From NCBI GenBank assembly GCA_031275535.1, contig JAISOR010000263.1, positions 1 through 5,656 of the forward strand: a stretch of DNA of 5,656 nt, in the 5' to 3' direction. Made by a program: the position numbers and the translations under genes. Below, piece by piece: positions 1 to 5,656 of this stretch (position 1 is the first letter of the stretch; the number at the start of each line of letters is the position of its first letter). The notes under the pieces were generated by a model, which was given only the letters and a program-made list of their open reading frames with translations, was not told where the DNA came from and did no database searches. Source of the DNA: Treponema sp. Lineage in GTDB: Bacteria; Spirochaetota; Spirochaetia; Treponematales; Breznakiellaceae.

Positions 1-1316
1 TGCAGGGTCTTGCGGCCGATGGCGAGGACCTCCGCGGTTTTGCTCTTGTTCCCCTTCTGCGCGGAAAGGGTGTCCCGGATGATGATCTTCTCCGACTCTT
101 CCAGGGTGGAGCCCAGGGGTATGCGGATCCATCCCGCGTCGTTTTGGTTCCGCAGGGTGGGGGGCAGATCCGCCTCGGTGATCACCGGCCCCTTGGACAT
201 GACCACCGCGCTTTCTATGCAGTTCCGCAATTCCCGGACATTCCCCGGCCAGTCGTAACCGTATAGGCAGGAACGGGCCCGGTCGTCGATGCCCTCCACG
301 ATCTTGCCGTTTTCCCCGGCAAACTCCTTAAGAAAGGACGTGATGAGCAGGGGCAGATCGTCCTTCCGTTCCCGCAGGGGGGGGACCAGGATATTGACCA
401 CATTGAGGCGGTAATAGAGATCCTCCCGGAAATTCCCCTTTTCTATCTCGTCCATCAAATTCTTGTTCGTGGCCGCCACGATCCGGACATCGGTCTCGAT
501 GGTTTCCTCCCCGCCGACCCGCTCAAATTTCTTTTCCTGGAGGACCCGCAGCAGCTTTATCTGGATGTTCTGATCGATCTCCCCAATTTCATCCAGGAAC
601 AGGGTCCCCTCGTGGGCAAGTTCAAAGCGCCCCCGCTTCCGGGCCACCGCGCCGGTAAAGGCCCCCTTCTCATGGCCGAAGAGTTCGCTCTCCAGGAGGC
701 TCGCCGCCAGGGCGGCGCAGTGGACCTTAACCAGGGGCTTGTCTTTCCGGGGGGAAAGCTCGTGGATGGCGTCCGCCACCAGCTCTTTCCCCACCCCGGA
801 CTCGCCGGTGATCAATACCGAGGCCCTGGTGGGCGCAACCCGGCTCAGGGTATCAAAAACCCGGAGCATGGGGCCGCTGGCGCCGATGATGGTCTCAAAA
901 TGCTTCCGGCTCTCCAGTTCTTCTTCCAAACGCCGGTGCTGGAGGGCCAGTTCCTGGTTTTTAAGGGCCCGCTTTACCAGAAGGGACAGATGATCCAGGT
1001 TTACCGGCTTGGTCAGAAAATCGTAGGCCCCGTTCCGCATGGCCTCCACCGCATTCTCCACCGTCCCGTGTCCCGTAAGGACGATCACCGGGATCCCCGG
1101 CATTTCCGCCCCGATGCGTTTAAGGAGTTCCTCCCCGCTTAAACCGGGCATCTTAAGGTCCGTGATAACCAGATCTATGTCTCCCCTTTGGAAACACCGG
1201 AGCCCCTCGTCGCCGTCCGCGGCGGTCTCCACCTTATGGCCGTCCATTTCCAGGGAAGCCGCCAGCCCCTCCCGGATATTTTTTTCATCATCCACTACCA
1301 GGAGCTTAAATTGCAT
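1..1316 (-). CDS. Sigma-54-dependent response regulator, NtrC/AtoC/Rrp2 type (3' end cut by window)
   Basis: Transcriptional activator that, when phosphorylated, uses ATP hydrolysis to open promoters bound by sigma-54 RNA polymerase. The reading frame is open from ATG 1316 to base 1 (438 whole codons). Residues 1-120 form a receiver domain with acidic pair D9/D10, phospho-acceptor D53 (ITDLKMPG), T81 and K103. An AAA+ domain follows at about 143-385, with Walker A GESGVGKE (171-178), sigma-54 contact loop GAFTGA (218-223), Walker B GTLFLDE (237-243), arginine-finger region FREDLYYR (296-303) and sensor II NVRELRN (359-365). A Fis-type helix-turn-helix begins near 420 (GNKSKTAEVL) and is cut by the edge, so roughly 15-25 residues are missing. 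The start overlaps the kinase stop by 11 bases and has a good ribosome site. The kinase just upstream is the obvious phosphodonor. The family is certain; target genes cannot be read from this window. Confidence 0.96.
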   Translation of the reverse strand, partial: MQFKLLVVDDEKNIREGLAASLEMDGHKVETAADGDEGLRCFQRGDIDLVITDLKMPGLSGEELLKRIGAEMPGIPVIVLTGHGTVENAVEAMRNGAYDFLTKPVNLDHLSLLVKRALKNQELALQHRRLEEELESRKHFETIIGASGPMLRVFDTLSRVAPTRASVLITGESGVGKELVADAIHELSPRKDKPLVKVHCAALAASLLESELFGHEKGAFTGAVARKRGRFELAHEGTLFLDEIGEIDQNIQIKLLRVLQEKKFERVGGEETIETDVRIVAATNKNLMDEIEKGNFREDLYYRLNVVNILVPPLRERKDDLPLLITSFLKEFAGENGKIVEGIDDRARSCLYGYDWPGNVRELRNCIESAVVMSKGPVITEADLPPTLRNQNDAGWIRIPLGSTLEESEKIIIRDTLSAQKGNKSKTAEVLAIGRKTL

Positions 1317-2532
1317 TGACCTCTCCTTCGTAACTGATAAGCCGCCGTTCCTTCTGGGGGATGGGCAGGGTCAGCGTAAAACAGGTCCCCTCCCCCTCCC
1401 TGGATTTTACCAGAATTTCCCCCTGATGTTCCCGGATAATCTTAAAAACCAGGGTTAGGCCCAGGCCGGAACCGGTTTCCTTGGTGGTAAAATAGGGCTC
1501 GAATATCTTTGAAAGGTTCTCATCGGGAATACCCACCCCCGTATCCCGGATACTGATACAGACCTCCCCATCCGTAACCCCGGTTTTAATGGTAAGCACC
1601 CCCCCGGAAGGCATGGCGGCCATGGCGTTTTTAATAAGGTTGAGCAGGGCCTGTTTCATATACCGTTCATCAAAACTGACAAAGGGAAGGGCCTCGTCAA
1701 GTTTCAGGACACACTCGATATGGGCCTGCTCCAGTTCGTACCAGACAAACTGGGTAAGTTCCCCGATAAAGGCGTTAATGTCCCCCACCCGCGGGTTCAT
1801 ATCCATGGGGCGGACCGCAAAGAGGAAATCCACCACAATACGGTTGAGCCGGTCTATTTCCTCGTTTACCACCCCCAGATACTTATCCAGAAGATCAAAG
1901 TAGGCCGAGGGATCCCCCCCGCTGTCCTTCCCCAAAGGATGGGCCTTAAAATACATCTCCTTATTGGAAGCCATGGCTTTCTGGATCAGCTGGATATGGA
2001 TGGAAAGGGACCCCAGGGGGTTTTTTATCTCGTGGGCCACCCCGGCGGCCAGGGTGGTAAGGCTGGCCAGGTTTTCCGCCCGTCTAAGATGGGCTTCCTT
2101 GGTCCGTTTCTCGGTAATATCTTCAATATAGATTAGGGAGCCGGTAACCTGATAATCCGTTACCAGGGGAAGCACACTGATACTGAGGAGCCGCTGTATC
2201 CCCTTAACCTCCACATCGAATTCCCGATCCTCCACCTTATCGCCGCTCTGCAGGGTGGTTTGCAGGAATTCCGACACCTTTTCGTCCCGCACTACCAGCC
2301 AGATGGGTTCACTGCCCTGCTCATAATACATGATGGGAAGGAAACGCTCGGCGTATTTATTGGCCAGGACGAGGTAGTGGCCCGTATCGCAGACCAGGAT
2401 CCCCTCGGTAAGGGAATTCAGCACCGTTTCCAGCCGGTCAATATCGGCGGACGCGGAAACCAGCAGATCCCGGAACTGCTCGGTGGTCATCTTGTTGAGT
2501 TTTTGCAGGGCCCGCTTTATGAATTGGCTCAT
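1306..2532 (-). CDS. Cytoplasmic PAS-domain sensor histidine kinase (NtrB/Hk2-like)
   Basis: 408-residue sensor kinase expected to autophosphorylate on His and pass the phosphate to the regulator encoded next. Order: short charged N-terminus (1-33), a PAS domain (about 34-140, ending YIEDITEK), a dimerisation/phospho-acceptor helix with H167 in AHEIKNPL, and a HATPase domain with N-box NLIKNAMAAM (298-307), G1 DTGVGIP (330-336), F-box FEPYF (344-348) and G2 GSGLGL (354-359). All catalytic motifs look intact. No signal peptide or membrane segment is visible, so it should sense a cytoplasmic cue, probably through the PAS domain; its ligand is unknown. The frame is open up to 2664, but ATG 2532 is preferred. 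It forms an ATGA overlap with the holB stop and has a GGAG site, and the extra upstream residues are low-complexity G/P/R sequence antisense-like to other frames. About 30 extra residues (188-217) separate the two phospho-acceptor helices. Confidence 0.95.
   Translation of the reverse strand: MSQFIKRALQKLNKMTTEQFRDLLVSASADIDRLETVLNSLTEGILVCDTGHYLVLANKYAERFLPIMYYEQGSEPIWLVVRDEKVSEFLQTTLQSGDKVEDREFDVEVKGIQRLLSISVLPLVTDYQVTGSLIYIEDITEKRTKEAHLRRAENLASLTTLAAGVAHEIKNPLGSLSIHIQLIQKAMASNKEMYFKAHPLGKDSGGDPSAYFDLLDKYLGVVNEEIDRLNRIVVDFLFAVRPMDMNPRVGDINAFIGELTQFVWYELEQAHIECVLKLDEALPFVSFDERYMKQALLNLIKNAMAAMPSGGVLTIKTGVTDGEVCISIRDTGVGIPDENLSKIFEPYFTTKETGSGLGLTLVFKIIREHQGEILVKSREGEGTCFTLTLPIPQKERRLISYEGEVNAI
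1320..1328 (-). promoter_or_regulatory. Ribosome binding site of the response regulator
   Basis: On the minus strand, AAGGAGAGG lies inside the last codons of the kinase gene, with AAGGAG six bases before ATG 1316. It supports the start that gives MQFKLLVVDD, the normal beginning of a receiver domain, and the 11-base overlap with the kinase gene. Confidence 0.75.
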
Positions 2533-3920
2533 CCCGGGTACTCCGTCGTAAACGCGCCGGCCATATCCCCGGGCAGGGCCGCACAGAGCCGATCCAGGGC
2601 CAGGGCGGGGTTTTGATTGTAGATCCCCACCGCCGTCTCCGCCTCCCTGATGCGGCGCCGCCAAACATCCATCAGGACAATGCCCCCGGGCCCCGCGTCC
2701 CGGAAGCTCTTCCGCGCCAGGCTAAGGAGGATGCGGAGAAACTGGGAAAAACGGCTGCGGACCTCAAAGCCGCCGGTGCCCTTGAGGACCCTGGCTGCGG
2801 CTAAGGCCGGGTTCTCCGGAGGACGGCCCTGGCCCGCGGCTTCCGCCAGGGGGACGGTATATTTTCCCAGGGCGATGAGGCCGGGAGGCGGGGGCGTCCG
2901 GGCCCGCTTCAGGCGCATCACCGCGGCCAGGGCGAGGGAAGCGGCGAAGAGGGCCGCCAGGGGGTAGAGGGTCTCCCCGGAAAGGGGAAGAAAGGAATCC
3001 AGATAGATCATTATCCGGCCTTCCCCCTCCCGGGTGTCCGGATTCGGGGCCGCCTCCTTTTCGGCCTCCCCCGAATCCCGGAATACCCGGCGGATCACCT
3101 CCGCCTCCGTTGCCCCATCCCTTGCCTTAAACCGGTAGGGCCGGAGCCGGGACATGATGGTGGGGAGCAGGCTTTCTTCCCGGGAGGTGCTAAGCAGGAT
3201 ATTCACCGACGCCGGGGGTTCTTCCAGAATTTTAAGCAGCGAATTCCGCCCCCCCTCCTGCATGCGGTCCGCGTTTTCTATCAGGAGGAGTTTCCGTTTG
3301 CCCAGGGGCGCCAGGCGGCTCCAATAGGCGGCCCGGCGGATGTGGACAATGGGGATAAGCTCCCCCACCCCCTCGGCTTCAAGTTTAAGGGCGTTTTTCA
3401 GAATAGAATCGCAGAGTTTTTTCCGGGCCTCCCCGTCTTTGAGGGGGTCCCGGGGGGAAGCGCCCCCAATCTCGTCCAGATCCTCCTCCAGGGATACCAG
3501 GAGGCTGCTTAGTTTGCCTATCTTGGGATCATCCTCCCAGAGGACCGGGGAAAACCGGACCAGGAGTTTCCGGACCGAGCGGATAAAGAGCATCCGGACC
3601 GCGGGGGCGTCCCTTTCCCGCAGGAAGGCCGCCGCGGCCGCCGCAATTTCCGCGGAAAAGGGCCGGGAACCCAGGATGAGCAGATCCGGGTGGGAAAGGG
3701 TCCGGTGGTAGGAACAGGCCCGGCAGCCGCAGTTCCAGGGGGCATAGACGCCGGAAGCGCCGCTTTGCTCACAGGACAAGATCCGGCCCAGTTCAAGGGC
3801 TGCGGTTCCCTTACCCGAGGCCGGGGGGCCGGAAAAAAGCAGGGAGGGCGCCAGGGTCCCGGCCTTAATATCTTCCGCGAGCTGGATTACCGCGCTCTGC
3901 CCCAGGACATTCTCAAACAT
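2529..3920 (-). CDS. holB: DNA polymerase III delta-prime subunit, enlarged
   Basis: 463-residue clamp-loader AAA+ protein, expected to work with gamma/tau and delta to load the sliding clamp. Seen: opening MFENVLGQ, P-loop GPPASGKGT (31-39), a zinc-module cysteine set (C50, C64, C66, C69), HPD (77-79), LLLIENADRM (211-220), SLLKILEEPP (227-236) and LLPTIMSR (251-258). The C-terminal region has an aromatic/Arg-rich helical tail with VWRRRI and YNQNPALALDRL (434-445), as in delta-prime collar domains. E. coli delta-prime has 334 residues, so this one is long. HPD and ENADRM are about 135 residues apart instead of roughly 45, and there is a strongly hydrophobic stretch at about 318-335. The gene starts 5 bases after the cvpA stop and its stop overlaps the kinase start. 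A gamma/tau (dnaX) assignment is less likely: the window shows no long tau-type C-terminal extension, and the collar tail looks delta-prime. Confidence 0.85.
   Translation of the reverse strand: MFENVLGQSAVIQLAEDIKAGTLAPSLLFSGPPASGKGTAALELGRILSCEQSGASGVYAPWNCGCRACSYHRTLSHPDLLILGSRPFSAEIAAAAAAFLRERDAPAVRMLFIRSVRKLLVRFSPVLWEDDPKIGKLSSLLVSLEEDLDEIGGASPRDPLKDGEARKKLCDSILKNALKLEAEGVGELIPIVHIRRAAYWSRLAPLGKRKLLLIENADRMQEGGRNSLLKILEEPPASVNILLSTSREESLLPTIMSRLRPYRFKARDGATEAEVIRRVFRDSGEAEKEAAPNPDTREGEGRIMIYLDSFLPLSGETLYPLAALFAASLALAAVMRLKRARTPPPPGLIALGKYTVPLAEAAGQGRPPENPALAAARVLKGTGGFEVRSRFSQFLRILLSLARKSFRDAGPGGIVLMDVWRRRIREAETAVGIYNQNPALALDRLCAALPGDMAGAFTTEYPG
2541..2544 (-). promoter_or_regulatory. 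Ribosome binding site of the histidine kinase
   Basis: Minus-strand GGAG eight bases before ATG 2532, inside the last codons of holB. It decides in favour of this start over the longer open frame beginning at 2664. Confidence 0.6.
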
Positions 3921-3923
3921 GGT

Positions 3924-3938
3924 TCCTATAACTCCCCC
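3924..3938 (-). promoter_or_regulatory. Possible ribosome binding sites of holB
   Basis: Two candidates on the minus strand before ATG 3920: GGGGGAG (3938-3932), 11 bases from the start and so rather far, and AGGA (3927-3924), only 3 bases from the start and so rather close. Neither has ideal spacing, which suggests that holB translation depends on ribosomes finishing cvpA, whose stop TAG is at 3928-3926. Confidence 0.35.
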
Positions 3939-4411
3939 GGGATCACCAAGCGGCTCACCGTCCCCACCAGAGGCATAAACAGCCGGGCGAAGAAACTCCG
4001 TTCCAGAAGAGGCACCGGATCAAACAGGGGCTGGACGGAGAGCAAAAAAAGCACCACGCAGATCAGCAGAATCCCCTCGCCCATGCCAAAGATAATCCCC
4101 AAAAAACGATCCACCCCCCCCAGATTGATCCTAAGGATAATATCCCGCAATATATATTCCAGAATTTTAACGGCAACAAAAACAATAAGAAACAGGGCGA
4201 TAAAGGCCAGCATTTCGGGCAGGATCTTGACATCCAGGAATTTTTCCCGGATAAAGACCGCCCCGCTTCTATAGAAAACGATCCCCCCCAGAAGGCCCAG
4301 GACCACCGAAGCCATGGACATTAGTTCCTCAATAAAGCCCCGGAGGGCGCAGCGGATAATCAGGATTAATCCAAGGGCGATAAAGATGATGTCAATAGCG
4401 GCGATATTCAT
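3926..4411 (-). CDS. cvpA: CvpA-family integral membrane protein
   Basis: 161-residue inner-membrane protein of the CvpA (colicin V production) family, whose biochemical role is not settled. Four hydrophobic segments are visible at about residues 3-19, 30-47, 65-84 and 105-125. The family-like signatures are RGFIEEL (24-30) after the first helix and VDRFLGIIFGMGEG (100-113) entering the fourth. The length is typical for the family. ATG 4411 overlaps the murG stop as ATGA and has an AAAGGA site six bases upstream. The family call rests on topology and these motifs. The position between murG and holB agrees with remembered spirochete gene order. A run of eight G on the coding strand (4121-4114) falls in the codons for L97-G98-G99-V100, before the last membrane helix. 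Confidence 0.85.
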   Translation of the reverse strand: MNIAAIDIIFIALGLILIIRCALRGFIEELMSMASVVLGLLGGIVFYRSGAVFIREKFLDVKILPEMLAFIALFLIVFVAVKILEYILRDIILRINLGGVDRFLGIIFGMGEGILLICVVLFLLSVQPLFDPVPLLERSFFARLFMPLVGTVSRLVIPGEL

Positions 4412-5496
4412 GATTTATCCTTTAAGTATTCTACCATAAGCCGGGCGATGCGGTCTGCGCTGTCGCCGGCTCCGATCCGAGCCGAAGCCGCGGCCATGGA
4501 GGCCCGGAGCGACTCATTTTCCGACAGGGAGGCGATCTCCTTTTCCAGGGCCTCCGCCCCGGCCCCGCCCCGGAGAACCACCGCGGCGCCGGCCTTTTCA
4601 AAATACCGGGCATTTTCAACCTGGTCCCCCCGGGTTCCGGAGCCCGCCAGGGGGATCAGGACCATCGGCTTTCCCAGGGCCGCACATTCCCAAAGGGTAC
4701 CGGCGCCGCTCCGGCCCAGGACAAGCTCCGCTGCGGCCAGCACATGGGACAGCTCCTCCCGGATATAGGGATAGGGCCGGTACCGGCCCTGGGGCGGCAG
4801 ATCCCATTCGGTATGGGGGCCGGTCTGGTGGACCACCACGTAGTGCCGGGTCAGCGCCGGCAGGGCCTCCCGGATCAGGCGGTTTATCTCCCGGGCGCCC
4901 TGGCTGCCCCCCAGCACGAGGAGGACCCGATCCTCCGCATCTATTCCCAGAAAAGCCCGGCCCGCGGCGGCGTCGGCGGAACGGAATTCCGGCCGGATTG
5001 GGTTCCCCAGGGCATGGACGCGGTTCCTGAACCGCTCCGGGAAAAAAGAGGCCGTATCCTCATAGGCGGTGAGGATTTGCGGGGCAAAACGGATGTTTAT
5101 CCTGGTGGCCAGGCCGGGGCTGTAATCCGACTCATGGGTAAATACCGGAATGCGGAGGGACGCCGCCGCAGCGCAGGGGGGGACACTGACGAAGCCCCCC
5201 TTGGAAAAAAGCAGAACCGGCTTCTCCCTTTTCAGGATCCGCCGGGCGGCTAAAAACCCCGCCCCAATCTTCAGGATATCCGAAAGGTTTTTTAAGGAAA
5301 AATACCGCCTGAATTTTCCCGCGGGGATGCCAAAAAATTCCAGCCCCCCCTGGGAAACCAGGGATCTATCCATCCCCGTATCGGAGCCTATCCAAAAGAT
5401 CCGGCAGGGGACGAGCTTTTGCAGGGCCGCCGCAACGGCCAAACCGGGGTATATATGTCCCCCCGTGCCGCCCCCGGTAAAGGCGATATGTATCAT
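4408..5496 (-). CDS. murG: MurG, UDP-GlcNAc:lipid I N-acetylglucosaminyltransferase
   Basis: 362-residue GT-B glycosyltransferase that adds GlcNAc to lipid I to make lipid II, on the cytoplasmic face of the inner membrane. The N-terminal domain has the glycine loop TGGGTGGH (7-14), a second glycine motif SKGGFVSVP (98-106), HES (121-123) and GNPIR (164-168). The C-terminal nucleotide-binding domain has GGSQGA (196-201), GRSGAGTLWECAALGKPMVLIP (261-282) with E270, and DQVENA (291-296). The length is normal. Some usual MurG residues differ: the common HEQN is HESD here, GGYVSGP is GGFVSVP, and the QQxxNA-type motif is DQVENA. The start at ATG 5496 is fixed by the short lead-in before the glycine loop, although no clear Shine-Dalgarno precedes it. 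It is the first gene of the block in this window, and its stop overlaps cvpA by 4 bases. Confidence 0.96.
   Translation of the reverse strand: MIHIAFTGGGTGGHIYPGLAVAAALQKLVPCRIFWIGSDTGMDRSLVSQGGLEFFGIPAGKFRRYFSLKNLSDILKIGAGFLAARRILKREKPVLLFSKGGFVSVPPCAAAASLRIPVFTHESDYSPGLATRINIRFAPQILTAYEDTASFFPERFRNRVHALGNPIRPEFRSADAAAGRAFLGIDAEDRVLLVLGGSQGAREINRLIREALPALTRHYVVVHQTGPHTEWDLPPQGRYRPYPYIREELSHVLAAAELVLGRSGAGTLWECAALGKPMVLIPLAGSGTRGDQVENARYFEKAGAAVVLRGGAGAEALEKEIASLSENESLRASMAAASARIGAGDSADRIARLMVEYLKDKS
4418..4423 (-). promoter_or_regulatory. Ribosome binding site of cvpA
   Basis: Minus-strand AAAGGA six bases before ATG 4411, lying in the final codons of murG. The spacing is good and supports the ATGA overlap start. 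Confidence 0.65.
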
Positions 5497-5502
5497 AGAT
5501 TA

Positions 5503-5531
5503 AAAATATATGATTTCCAGCTTTTCCGCAA
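5503..5531 (-). promoter_or_regulatory. Weak candidate promoter for the murG operon
   Basis: On the minus strand, TTGCGG and TATTTT are separated by 17 bases, in the AT-rich stretch directly before murG. The matches to TTGACA and TATAAT are only partial (3/6 and 4/6). Transcription from it would begin almost at the ATG, giving a near-leaderless message, which would agree with the missing ribosome site. This is only a candidate; a promoter further right, outside the window, is just as possible. Confidence 0.15.
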
Positions 5532-5595
5532 TCTGATCAATGAACCGGCCGGGCAAAGCGTTTACTCTTTATCCAGGGATACATCACGGGAACTA

Positions 5596-5619
5596 CACCG
5601 GTACGGTGAGGAAATTCCT
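5596..5619. repeat. Two adjacent small inverted repeats upstream of murG
   Basis: CACCG-GTA-CGGTG (5596-5608) is followed immediately by the near-palindrome AGGAA-A-TTCCT (5609-5619). The arms are 5 bases each and exact. They lie about 100-123 bases before the murG start. They could be a binding site or chance; no T-run follows on either strand, so a terminator is not supported. Confidence 0.3.
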
Positions 5620-5656
5620 TGGGGTCCGGCCTGATGCCTTATTCGGAACAGCGGCT

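Larger units (their letters stand above)
1..5496 (-). other. Candidate five-gene operon murG-cvpA-holB-kinase-regulator
   Basis: The five genes share a strand, with junctions of -4, +5, -4 and -11 bases and no room for internal promoters or terminators outside coding sequence. Ribosome sites of the downstream genes sit inside the ends of the upstream genes. This is the pattern of a single transcript with translational coupling. The 5' end of the transcript and what follows the regulator are outside what can be settled here. Confidence 0.8.
5497..5656. other. Region upstream of murG, no recognised gene
   Basis: 160 bases with lower GC than the rest. All three minus-strand frames contain stops here, and none of the short peptides resembles a known protein. 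One frame, open from the right edge, ends at TAG 5595-5593 and could be the tail of an upstream minus-strand gene. The longest plus-strand frame (to 5634) is mostly a shadow of murG. No tRNA, terminator with a T-run, or -24/-12 sigma-54 element is visible by eye. Confidence 0.5.

Noticed and set aside
612..1142. 176-residue plus-strand open frame
   Set aside because: It is antisense to the regulator's receiver and AAA+ domains, which carry every expected motif in the other strand.
2533..2664. 44-residue N-terminal extension of the histidine kinase
   Set aside because: The extension is G/P/R-rich, overlaps the conserved holB tail in another frame and lacks kinase homology. ATG 2532 has a GGAG site and an ATGA overlap.
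3690..4274. 194-residue plus-strand open frame spanning the holB/cvpA junction
   Set aside because: It lies antisense to two well-supported genes, has a low-complexity R/S/T/K-rich C-terminal half and no recognisable motif; it is a shadow of high-GC coding sequence.
4744..5253. 169-residue plus-strand open frame
   Set aside because: It is antisense to the middle of murG, is Gly/Pro/Arg-rich, and has no motif or ribosome site that would support it.
5596..5608. Rho-independent terminator upstream of murG
   Set aside because: The stem is only 5 base pairs and no T-run follows on either strand.
5593..5655. Minus-strand tail of an upstream gene ending at TAG 5595-5593
   Set aside because: Only 20 residues are visible and they match nothing I recognise, so a partial gene cannot be claimed.
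1..5656. Mobile element, CRISPR array or defence system
   Set aside because: No transposase or integrase motifs, no direct-repeat/spacer pattern and no terminal repeats were seen; the genes are a conserved chromosomal block.

Overview
All recognisable genes lie on the minus strand in one tightly packed, apparently co-transcribed block. Read in the direction of transcription (high to low coordinates), the order is murG, cvpA-like gene, DNA polymerase III delta-prime gene (holB), soluble PAS histidine kinase, sigma-54 response regulator. The regulator runs off the left edge of the window.

The gene order points to a spirochete, most likely Treponema-like. From memory, the same order (murG, cvpA, a 'hypothetical' gene, histidine kinase, AtoC-like regulator) occurs in Treponema pallidum around TP0519-TP0523. 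It also occurs in Borrelia burgdorferi around BB0763-BB0767, where the last two genes are Hk2 and Rrp2. The high GC content, with heavy use of GGG, CCC and CGG codons, is unlike those two pathogens. It would fit a free-living or gut-symbiont relative, but the species cannot be fixed from this window.

Layout: 5497-5656 is an AT-richer stretch with no recognised gene and possibly the operon promoter. murG is 5496-4408, cvpA 4411-3926, holB 3920-2529, the kinase 2532-1306, and the regulator 1316 to beyond base 1. The junctions are a 4-base overlap (ATGA), a 5-base gap, a 4-base overlap (ATGA) and an 11-base overlap, so translational coupling is likely throughout.

The genes combine a late cell-wall precursor step (MurG), a small polytopic membrane protein (CvpA family), a clamp-loader subunit and a cytoplasmic NtrB/NtrC-style signalling pair. 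The two points most worth following up are the delta-prime protein, which has a roughly 90-100 residue insertion and a membrane-like hydrophobic helix, and the placement of an apparent Rrp2-type sigma-54 activator at the end of a cell-wall/replication operon. I found no mobile element, CRISPR array, tRNA, rRNA or convincing terminator.
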